Part shown: one piece after another, positions 47,962 through 59,900 of the stretch | Position numbering within the stretch: position 1 is the first letter of the stretch | How the letters are laid out: the number at the start of each line of letters is the position of its first letter | Assembly (NCBI GenBank): GCA_003254905.1 | Contig: QANU01083749.1 | Coordinates: forward strand, 1-64,000 | Length of the DNA: 64,000 nucleotides | Direction: 5' to 3' | Source of the DNA: Nissolia schottii | Lineage: Eukaryota; Streptophyta; Magnoliopsida; Fabales; Fabaceae | The notes under the pieces: generated by a model | What the model was told of the DNA's origin: nothing | Databases searched by the model: none | What the model saw: the letters and a program-made list of their open reading frames with translations, nothing else | Position numbers and translations under genes: made by a program

Positions 47962-50900
47962 TGGCCTCCCGCTTTTCCCAATCCACCGTCCTCCTCGTCC
48001 CCAACCACAACCACATCGCCGACGATTACGCCGCCGCCTCCTCCACCACCGCCGAAGCAGCACACGAAGACAGCGATTTCGGGTCCGGTTCTCAGCGGAG
48101 GGATTCTGAAGCTGCCGCCGCCACAACCAGTAGCAGCATCAGCTACGGTGGTAATGCCTCCGCCGCCACCTGCAGCATCAGCGACGGCGGTAATGCATTC
48201 GCCGCAACCAGCTTGGCGTACCTCCCGCAGACCATCGTCCTCTGCGAACCCCGGCATGAGGCATTCGAGGCCGCTGTCCCGGTTGGGCCGTCAGAGAGCG
48301 GCCTCGTGTCGAAATGGCGGCCTAAGGACAGAGTAAGCTTTGCACTTTCTCTCACACAACTTAAACTTCAATGTTGCAGTGGTTGAAATTGGGGTTCTAA
48401 TTTTTTTTTTTGAGTAAAACTGCATTTTGACCTGGAAAGACTTGAGTTGTAAGATATTGATTCTAAAATAAAAATAGGTTGACATTAGTCCCTAATATGT
48501 TAAAACCAAGGCTTTGTTATAGGGACTATTGTATGTATGTACATGTGATTGTTCGTTAAGGGACTGATCTGTTAAGACCCCATTCTCTTTAGGGACAAAA
48601 TTGTTGTTTTACTTTTTTTTGTCTTCATGTTGTCTGCATTGTGCCATGGTGGATTGATGATTAACGATCTAGTTAGGATGTGAATATGAATGAAAATACT
48701 GTAATTCATGGTCATGCGTTGTAGGTAATGGATAGTTGGAAGCTTTTTATGTAGAAGAAAGGATGCTTAGGTCATTGAAGTTGTTGGTGTGGATAGTGTT
48801 TTAATCTCTTTGTCAAGGAAGGGTTGGATCATTTAAGGTGCAAAGAGTAGAATGCGGAGTGGTATATGCTTTAATGATTAGATCCAGAGAGTGAGTTCTA
48901 TCGTATCCACGGTTTTTGATACAGGTTCTTGTATTCTATGTAGTTCTAAAGCATTGAACTTTATTTAATTTTTATGAATGGTTATTGACTTCTCTCTTTT
49001 CTCTCTAGAATGCTCCCTACTGTTTGGAGTATCTTAAATCCAATTGATCTAGGAAACAGTAGTTACAATAATTTGGTGTTTCTGGTGTTCGTATTCGACT
49101 GAACATAAAATCGATACATTATCCTGAAATGGCTTGACTGAAGCAGTGTTTCTCAACTGTGGCAGTGAGAATATTGTTTACAATTGCTTCTTTAGGATTG
49201 TAGGCCATTTTTAAATCCCAGTAGATTGGAGTTCACCTGAGTAGGAGTTAACTAGTTTCATACATGAGCATAGATGTGGTGGAATTGGAAATTGGTTGAG
49301 TTGGGAAGAAGTGTGCAAATTTAAAAGTAGGTATGTACATATGCTTCTTCTGAGAAGCATTGAATGAAAATTCCTATATGGGCTGCACTCATGAAAAAAT
49401 GCAAACTAGGCAAGCGACTCTAACTTAAGCTGATTGTATACACTGGGATTTTTTGTCTGCATTTTTCAATTGCAAATGATCTTTTTCCTCTTTGGTGCTC
49501 TTTCATTTGATAATTATTTGAATGGCTTTTTGCAAAACTAAACCGAGGCTTCTTCAACATAAGCACCTGATTAAGTCGTGATGGCAACCAGGTGTACCAA
49601 TGAATGGTCTAAACTAAAGGCATTGGTTCAGTGGAAATTCCAGATACTCTGGTGTTTGGTTTTCTGAAATGTCCTTCTTATTATCTAATGGAAGTGGCTT
49701 ATGCCTTTGTAGGAAGAAGGAGACTGTTCTTTTCGATAAACTGTCAAATTCTTGATGTACTTGATGTTACTTAATGAAATGTGCTAAGTCACCAATAGCA
49801 CTAATGGCGGCCGACAATGACTAACATGATTGTTTTCAGTCCTATAGAAGAAACCTGTTTGATTAACTTTATTTTCCGTTAAGTTTTTTATACTGGCACT
49901 TCTTTTTTTCCTGGAGGGGGAGTTGAGCGTGCTAAAATCATCTTTTATTAATGTAATAATCTACCTTTACAATAGTAAGTTCCTTGTTTTCTGTTCTGTT
50001 TTAATCCTTAGATGTTGTACTGACATTTCACCTTTTTCTCCTAATTAGAATAAATTTTCATTCAGAGAGTCTTTCCCTTCTGTCCCCTTCTAAAAGTGCT
50101 CTTATAAACGTTTCTGAAAGATGCTTTCATATTTTATCTTTTAGTAAGAAGTATGCTTTGATTTAACTCCTAATATTTTGGTGCAGATGAAGACTGGATG
50201 TGTAGCTCTAGTATTATGTTTAAACATTAGTGTCGATCCACCAGATGTAATAAAGATATCTCCTTGTGCCAGAATGGAGTGCTGGATAGGTCTCTCATTA
50301 CCTTTGTGATCTTGTGTTTTTAAAATTTTGTTCTCAGTGGTTTGCAAACTTTGCACTCTAAAATACTTCATGGCTTTATGATTTTTGGCAATTTTATTTT
50401 CAGTTAATGTTGGAAATGACTTTTTGTTTCTTAATAACATTTTACACTAATATTTTGTCTAAATATTACATGTTCCAGTTGCTAATCAGTCCAAACACCA
50501 GTAAATGCAATTTTTGGCAGTAAAGCAGACTCTTATGTACCCTTCTGCACTTATTTCCTATGGAAGGATTCTCTGGTCCATACTTTTAATTGTTTTATTT
50601 CACTTCTTCTGTCATTTCACTTTGTGATACCCAACGTAAAAAATGAGTTAGTTGTAGCTTTCTTAATGAGAAATATAGATAAATTGTTTAAAATGAACCT
50701 TTGTGATCTATCAAAACTCTGGATGCTTACGCTTATGGTTATGGCATTATCAAACTTTTGATGCAGCATTTTTCATTCCATTCAGTTTTTGTATGACCAC
50801 CTATTATGATCATACTGACAGAGATTTGTGGTTAGCATGTATTTTCTTGTAGATGGTTCTAATATTTTATTTGTAATGATTACCTCTCTTAATTTGGCAG

Positions 50901-53900
50901 ATCCTTTTTCTATGGCACCACAAAAGGCATTGGAGTCAATTGGAAAAACTTTGAGCAGACAATATGAAAGATGGCAACCAAAGGTGGAAATATTTTTACC
51001 TCATCATGCTTATATTACATTTTGAAGTTGATTTTCAGTTAACCTTGTGGGCATGCCAACAGGCCCGCTATAAGTGTCAACTTGATCCGACAGTGGATGA
51101 GGTGAAGAAACTTTGTACTACATGCCGTAAATATGCAAAGTTAGAAAGAGTTTTATTTCATTACAATGGGCACGGTGTGCCAAAGCCAACTGCTAATGGT
51201 GAAATTTGGGTCTTCAATAAGGTCATTTTTCTCCCATTGTAGTTCTTAATGTGATATTTATGTGATAAATCAAAATTTTCTGTTTTAACTTGTAACTGTA
51301 AAATCGGATGGAAAATAAGGAGTGGTTATGAAAAGGAGAGATCTGAGGAAAGAAGTAAAAGGGAGTGGCCAAACTACTGGACTAAAATAGGGAAAATGCA
51401 AATTTATTTCAAGTAAGATGACTATACTGTATTTTAGTTTGTGTACTACTTATCCCTCTTATTTTTCTCAAATATTTTGTCAAAAACATAACAAAGAAGG
51501 GGAGGGAGAGATTAGAGAACCAGTGTAAGGCAGAAAATGAAATAACAGAAAAAGTAAGGTCAGATTGTTCCATAGATGAGAACGGGAGGTGGTGATAGTT
51601 ATTAGGGAGGAAAATTTGAATGCTACTATTTTTACCATTATGATTAGTCTAAACTGGATCTAAATCTTTATAGAGAATCTTGATTAGTTTAACTCCTTGA
51701 CTACTATAACTTATTCTAAATGTGTAAGAGGCCTCATTTAATTTAATATAGCATAATAAAGGAAAACTTCATGATATTCTTGTTCTTATTCGGAATTGTC
51801 ATATTTCAGAGTTACACACAGTATATCCCCTTGCCAATCGGTGACCTTGATTCCTGGCTGAAGACTCCATCAATTTATGTTTTTGATTGCTCTGCGGCTG
51901 GGTTGATTGTGAATTCCTTTATTGAGGTATTTACTATTCACCCATGTTTTGAGTTCATTAATTACTGTATAAAGAAAGCTGCAATGATATTGGAACTGAT
52001 TTGTCATTTTTGTAATTTGGACTGCCAAATTGGTTTTGTTATTGGTTAGCTTCATGAATGGAGTGGTTCTAATTCATCTGGGTCTGCAAGGGATTGCATT
52101 CTGCTTGCAGCATGTGAAGCACACGAGACTTTGCCTCAAAGTGCAGAATTCCCTGCTGATGTGTTTACATCTTGCCTTACAACACCTATAAAGATGGCAT
52201 TACGATGGTGAAGCTTCTATCGTTAATTCCTATAAAGTTTCCCTCCTTAGAATGTCTGATATGTTAAATAAATATTCAGTAAGGTATAGAGTACTTTCTA
52301 TGTATAGGAATTACTCTATACCTTATTATACACATACGCGCGCGCGCGCGCACACATACACACACACATGCATGGACTTGCATAATGCATGCTTTTACGA
52401 TGTCAGTGATATTAGTTCACTCAGTCTTTGGGTGGTCATAACTGATTAATGTACTTTTTCATAGGAAAATGGCTATTAATAATTTGTGTGATGTAATTTG
52501 TCTCTAGGTTTTGCGCGCGTTCATTACTTCGGGAGTCACTTGATTATTCGCTTATAGACAAGATCCCTGGCCGTCCAAATGACCGAAAGACACTTCTAGG
52601 TGAATTGAATTGGATCTTTACAGCAGTAACTGACACAATTGCCTGGAATGTTCTTTCTCATGGTAGGTTTTATTCCTCCCCATCCTTGTTGGTGGACTTA
52701 ATAATCACTATGGTGTATATTTGTAGTCGAGTTATGTAGCAGACAATTTTAGCCGACAAGGCTTAGTTGTTGTTGTTGTTGTTGTTGTGTTTTTAGCAGG
52801 CAATTTTAATTGGTATCTTGTATATCATCTTACTTTTGAATTTTAACATGCAGATCTTTTTCAAAGACTGTTCAGACAGGATTTGCTTGTTGCGAGTCTG
52901 TTTCGAAATTTTCTACTTGCAGAGAGAATTATGCGATCTGCAAATTGTTCTCCTGTTTCTCACCCAAATTTGCCGCCAACCCATCAGCATCATATGTGGT
53001 AATGTTGTTGATGATTGTTATGATATTTTGATATGTGCTAATAACATCTATCATCAGTTTGTGCTGTTTTTCTACACTGCAGGGATGCATGGGACATGGC
53101 TGCTGAGCTTTGCCTCTCTCAACTGCCCTCATTAGTTGACAATCCTAATGCAGAATTTCAGGTATATGTAGGTCTATTTTTATTAGGCTGAAGTAAAGTT
53201 TCTTTCAAATTGAATACTAAACTAAAAAAAATTAGCTCTGGTAATATGGTTTGACAAGAAATATTAGTGATACACTGATACTAAAGATTATTTATAAGTT
53301 GAGCTTACCTGGTGAAGCATGTGGTTCTCTTTCAGCCGAGCACATTTTTCACTGAGCAGTTAACAGCATTTGAGGCATGGCTTGACCATGGTTCTGACCT
53401 TAAGAAACCACCAGAGCAGTTGCCTATAGTTCTTCAGGTGCAGTAAATGTCTTGGTCTTTGTTACCATTGAAACCATCACATTGGTTCCTAATACTCTTG
53501 TTATGTAGGTTGGATGATTTTTGCTGTTAGGCGGTAAGATGGAATTAGGTTTTTCTTGGCTGAAATTGTTTCAATATGGTTGACTATCATTATTATCCTT
53601 CTGATGGAAATTTGACAAAATTGTGTATATGTTGTGAGAATCTACTCTTTTAGCAAAACTTTTTTACGCTTTGATTTGGTAATAAATGGCGATGCAATGT
53701 GCCAATGCCAAACGACATGATAATTCTGGGTTCTTCATTGAGCCACTGGGGATGCTATGTTAAGTAGCTTAAGTTTATGTGGATAGCAATAAAATGCATT
53801 TTCCCAAATGTGTTCTGTGGTTAATCTTTGTCCTTAAATTATTTATTCTTTACAGGGACATACTTTTAAGTTGTTTGACCTCGACAATTATCGTGCTTTT

Positions 53901-56900
53901 ATCTTTATATTCTCTCTTATGAGTTCGGTGGTCAATCTTTGTTTCTCAATTAATTTATTAATTACATGGACATGCTTGCTGTTTGTTTGAAGTTTGAACT
54001 TTACAATGACATTTTTCATGTTTATCTTTATTCTGTTTATCTTTATGCTGTTTGTATGGTGACTTCTTGTGTCGCCCTTCTATAATTTTTGTATCTGAAG
54101 CAAAAATCTAATTTGTAAGCTGACGTTCATCCTTTTTTTTATGCACTTTCAACTCCCTTAGTTTTTCTTTCTTCATAATTTGTTATGCTTTTGGAAAGTT
54201 GTTTGGCATATATTAGTATTTTTGCATGCATTGATAAGTAGCACTGTTCTAATTTCAGGTCTTACATAATCAATGCCATCGATTTCGGGCTTTATTTCTT
54301 CTTGGACGGTTTCTTGATATGGGGCCATGGGCTGTAGATCTGGTAAGTTCTCTCGCAATTCATTGACTCTTGTTGCAGTTTTCTTACCTATTTGTAAAAG
54401 GTATATCATATTATAACTTGATATCAATTTTCTATTATGTAGGCATTGTCGGTTGGAATATTTCCTTATGTTCTAAAGCTGTTACAAACGACGACACCAG
54501 AACTACGTCAGATTCTTGTATTCATATGGACGAAAATTCTTGCACTTGACAAGGTACTTTTGGAGGAGGTTAATTGTCATCTTAAAGAGAATGACAATTT
54601 TTTAATGTTCGTCGTAAACCATGAACATGCTAGTGTATACATGTGATTCGTCAGACACAGTTTGTAGTATATAACTTCAGCAGAATGAGAAACCGAATAA
54701 TTCTAAGTCATTTAAAATGAAAACCTCGTAATCAATAAATAAAAGTTCTGAAATACTCACAAGTGCCTAATTATATAAAATAAAATGCAACTGAATAATT
54801 ATAATATTGCAAATCTTATTTTCTCCTCTAGTTATTGTGTAAATCTCCTTTTGTTTTATACTATAATATGATCTTGGAGCTCTGCCTGTTGGATGTCTAA
54901 TATTTGTTGCAATAATGATGTTCCATTGTTGGTTTGCAGTCTTGCCAGGTTGATCTAGTGAAGGATGGAGGTCATATCTATTTTATTAAGTTTCTTGATA
55001 GCATTGAGGCATGTCCAGAGCAGCGTGCAATGGCTGCTTTTGTTTTGGCTGTGATTGTGGATAGTCATAGACGAGGCCAAGAAGCTTGTATTGAAGCTGG
55101 TTTGATCCATGTCTGCTTAAAGCATCTTCAGAGTTCATCTCCTAATGATTCACAAACTGAACCCCTTTTCCTTCAGTGGCTTTGCCTGTGTTTGGGAAAA
55201 CTGTGGGAAGACTTAACAGAGGCGCAAACAATGGGTTTACTTCAAGATGCTACTTCTATATGTGCTCCTCTACTGTCTGAACCCCAGCCAGAGGTTTACT
55301 CCCCTACTTATTAGCTCTATGTCTAGTTACTAGATGATTACATTTTGTGTATATTTTAATTAAATAATTGAGTCGAGATAATTTATTGTTTCTCAGGTTA
55401 GGGCATCTGCTGTTTTTGCACTGGGTACCCTTCTCAATGTGGGATTTGATTCGTATAGAGGTGTTGGAGGAGATGAAGAATTTGATGATGATGAAAAGTT
55501 TAGGGCTGAAGTTAGTATAGTTGAGTCTCTGCTGAGTGTTGCTTCAGACGGGAGTCCATTGGTGAGGGCAGAGGTAGCAGTGGGTAGGTGATTAAGCTTC
55601 TGAATTTATATAGTTATTTCAAGTGCTTATTCATAATAGATTATATGTTATGATAAGACGAGAAGTACTGAGATAGGCATTTAATTGTGTTTTTAAATTT
55701 TTTTAAAATCTTTTTTAAAGTAGCTATAATCCTGCAAATTCTTTCCTTTTTGGCTTTTAATAGAATCCTGCCAATTCTTAATCATCTGCTAACATATTCA
55801 TACTAGCTAGATTTTTGTTAGGTTAGAAGGAGATTAGAGAAAGAAAAACAAAATCTTCAAAATAATTTGATAGGGACTTTGTATGGGCAAAGTCCCACAT
55901 CGGGTAGTATGGGCTGCTTGATGGGGTATTTAAGCTATTGGCTCCCCCTCCCTAACAGCTAGCTTTTGGGGATGGGCTCTCCAGGGGTTTGGGTACCTAT
56001 CATAATTATTTGAACATGAATTAAACAGAAAAGTTCAATCAGAAAATGGTTTTTTTTTGGCATGTCTAAAACCAACATGGTCCTTGATAGGGTGTTTGGA
56101 CATGTGAGAAGACCAGTAGAAGCGTCAATAAGGAGAGTAGATCAAATGACGGGCAACTCATTAGCTAGAGGTAGGGGGATACCTAGAAAAACTATTAGAG
56201 AAGATTTAGAGGTTAATGATCTGGATGAAAACATGGTCTTTGATAGGGCACTATGACGTCGCTTAATCCATGTAGCCGATACCACTTAGTGGAAAAAGTC
56301 TCAATTGTTGTAGTCTAAAACCAACATTTTTTTGGGTTACCTTTCTGATTGTTTCTCTAATTTTGCAATGATGAATGCTAGTACATCTGCCTATAGTTTT
56401 ATGATATAGGACTATACTTTGAAGTAGGGTGTATCTAAGATATGTAGCTGATATATACATTTTTTCCCAACTTTCAGCCTTAGGACGCATTGCTTTTGGC
56501 CACAACAAGCACCTGAAATCTATTGCTGCTGCATATTGGAAACCACAGACTAATTCTTTGATAAGTTCCTTACCTTCATTGGCGAATATAAGAGATTCAG
56601 TCGGTGGACATCCTGGCCAGAACCAATTTATGCCTCATGGAAATATTGTTTCATCTCAACTTGGTCCTTTGAGGGTTGGAAATGACAATTCTTCAGTGGT
56701 TCGAGATGGACGGATCTCTTCTAGTAGTCCTCTCACTAGTTCCGGAATAATGCATGGGTCCCCATTGTCTGATGATTCATCTCATCATTCTGATTCAGGA
56801 ATTCTGAATGATGGTTTTAGCAATGGAGTTGTTAACCACACTGGGCCAAAGCCATTGGACACAGCATTGTATTCACACTGTGTACTTGCTATGTGTACTT

Positions 56901-59900
56901 TAGCAAAAGATCCATCTCCGCGCATTGCAAACCTTGGTCGCCGGGTACTGTCCATAATAGGTATTGAGCAAGTGGTAGCAAAACCATTTAAGTCTACTGG
57001 TGAAGCAACGCCACCTCCTACACTTGGTGGATTGGCTCGCTCCTCTTCTTGGTTTGATATGAATGGAGGTAGATCTCCCTTTCCATTTTATTTAATGGTT
57101 AATCATGTGGGTTGATTTCCAAAGCAGTTTGGTAAAATTTATTTCTTTGCACCAATTTGATTGAGATAATTCCTGCTGCAATGTTATTGGGTTGTCTATT
57201 TATTGTTGCATCCCGCTTTGACAGGTCACTTGCCTCTAACCTTCAGAACTCCTCCAGTCAGCCCACCTCGCCCAAGCTACTTAACTGGAATTCGTAGAGT
57301 ATGTTCATTGGAGTTTAGGCCCCACCTAATGAATTCTCCAGACTCAGGATTGGCTGATCCTCTTTTAGGTTCTGGTGGAGCTTCTGGGACATCAGATCGC
57401 AGTTTTCTTCCACAGTCAACTATATATAATTGGAGCTGCAGGCACTTTTCCAAACCACTTTTAACTGCTGCAGATGATAGCGAAGAAGTAATGGCTATAA
57501 GAGAGGAGAGGGAAAAATATGCACTGGAGCACATTGCAAAGTGCCAGCACTCCGGTTTGTATTTTATTTTGTTTTCAATTATGCATGTTCTTTACATAGG
57601 TCCAGTTGAGGACTTCATGTCATTTTATTTTGTCAGCTGTTAGCAGGCTAACAAATCCTATTGCTAAATGGGACACAAAGGGTACACAAAGCTTGTTGCT
57701 GCAACCTTTTTCTCCTATTGTGATAGCTGCTGATGAGAATGAACGTATTAGGTATGTAGAGTTCATTGATACCATTACTAGTTATGAAGCTGGTCATGGC
57801 TTAGACGTAGAGCACAATGGGGCTTTTGTGTGAATAGAAAATGTTAAGACAACCCAACGAGTAAATTACAAGCCTAAAAGTCAGCTGTAAGAAATTGGTA
57901 AGCGTTAATATTTCCAAATTTTGTTTAGCTTTGCTGCTGGTAAGACTTCAGGAAGATTGACCAACATTTATCAAATATAGACTTGGACTAGTAACGACCA
58001 AAATTGTTCACATGATTTTATAGACAATAAAAAAGGGTGGCCCAATACACGAGGCTCCTACTTGGTGGGGTCTAGATGTACACAGTCTTACCCCTATAAG
58101 TTGAGAGGTTGTATCTAGAATTTGAACTCATGACCTACGAGTCACAAGACAACAACCTTACTATTGTGCCGAGGCTCACCCTCTATTTCTATTTTATAGA
58201 CAATAGGCGCTTTGATTAGGACAGAATATTTATCTGGTCTTGATAAGTTAAGTTTCTGTTAGTCATTATACTAAAGTATTTTGATTTTGTATTATTGGCT
58301 AATATTCTCGAGTTTTCCACAGAATATGGAACCATGAAGAGGCAACACCTCTCAACAGTTTTGACAATCATGATTCTCATGACAAGGGAATTTCTAAGCT
58401 CTGCCTAATAAATGAGCTTGATGATAGCTTACTTCTTGCTGCTTCATGTAATTTTCTCTACTGCTTATTCCGATACCTTCTATCTCAAAAATTGTCAGAA
58501 TATTAAATTTTATGTGATCTTATGATGCAGTTGATGGAAACATTCGGATTTGGAAGGATTATACTTTGAAGGGTAAACAGAAGCTTGTAACTGCATTCTC
58601 TTCAATTCATGTTCATAAACCTGGTGTGAGGAGTGTGAACGCGGTTGTTGATTGGCAACAGCAGTGTGGTTATCTGGTATATGGTTCTTTGATTTTCATG
58701 GGTCTGTAGGATATCTCCCTCTCCTACACCTGTCCAAAAATAGAAACTTCAAATTCTTCCTTTATGTTGTGATGTTACTTATTTTTATGATCTTGTTTCA
58801 ATACATTTACCAGTATGCGTCGGGTGAGATATCATCTATTATGCTTTGGGATCTTGATAAAGAGCAGCTTGTTAATCCTATACCTTCATCATCAGATTGC
58901 AGTATCTCGGCATTGGTAAGCCTCAACAATGCATGACGTAGTGTGCCTTGGTTACTGTTAAGTTTGCTAAAATTATTTTGGTATGAAGCTAAGCAGATGT
59001 TATGCTATAAAGAAACATGGGCTAAGTTTTATTCTCAAGACTTAAGGCTAAGACATTTTTAGGTTGGGCATCCAATTGCATTTGGATGCCAAGAAATTAC
59101 AATTTTTAAAAGCTTTCTTTTTTTGGTAACAACCCAATATATGTACTGTTACTTGGAAAAATCTATTAAACCTTTTTTTGACTAGGCCTTCTTCAAGTTA
59201 CCCGTGTTTGAGCATGTAGTCTTGAGAAACCCAAACCTTTGTTGATCACTTGATCTTACATTATCTTCTCTGAAGTTTTGTTCTTTGTACCATTTGTGAG
59301 TATTATCAGTGGAAGTTACCAACTTACCGTCTCACAATTTGTCTTCAAATATATCTGACATGTTGAGGAGTGGGTTTGATATGTTTTGTGATTGCCTGCG
59401 AAGAACTAAGAAATTTGGAGACTTTGCAGTATGCTGCCAGAGAGTTTATTACTTATAGTTTTCATTTTCTAGTTGCTTAAGGTTTTAGAAGGGGCTATGG
59501 AAGATCTTAGTTGAATGCTTTATATGGATTGCTCAATTGGTTGTGCCACGCATGCATATCTTTGAACAGTTTGATGGGGGTTTTCCTTCAGTATTATTTT
59601 ATCCAGTCTGTTGCTAAAACCATATAAACAAATTTCTTCCCCGAGTTACGTACTGTATCTTGTATTTCAGGCTGCATCTCAAGTTCATGGGGGACAATTT
59701 GCAGCTGGTTTTGTAGATGGGTCTGTTAGACTTTATGACATCAGGACACCTGGAATGTATGCACCGCACTTGAATTTCTTCCGCCATATTTTCAGTTCCA
59801 CTTAGAGCAACATTGTTAATATTAGCTTCTATATAATTCTTCTATGATGTTTACCTGCAATTCATACTTGACAAATACTAGTATCTAATTTCTATCTAAA

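Noticed and set aside
47915-48109. 64-codon Arg/Pro-rich frame overlapping the RAPTOR1 start
   Set aside because: Composition follows from the GC-rich Ala/Ser codons of RAPTOR1 exon 1 read in another frame; not a separate protein. It may act at most as an overlapping upstream frame.
55892-56000. U6 or other spliceosomal snRNA gene after the USE/TATA
   Set aside because: The sequence after the expected start lacks the conserved U6 or other snRNA beginnings; only the promoter-like motif is reported.
58030-58190. tRNA-like sequence (A and B boxes)
   Set aside because: The downstream half does not fold as a tRNA and matches the Au SINE order; flanking duplications show it is an inserted SINE and not a tRNA gene.
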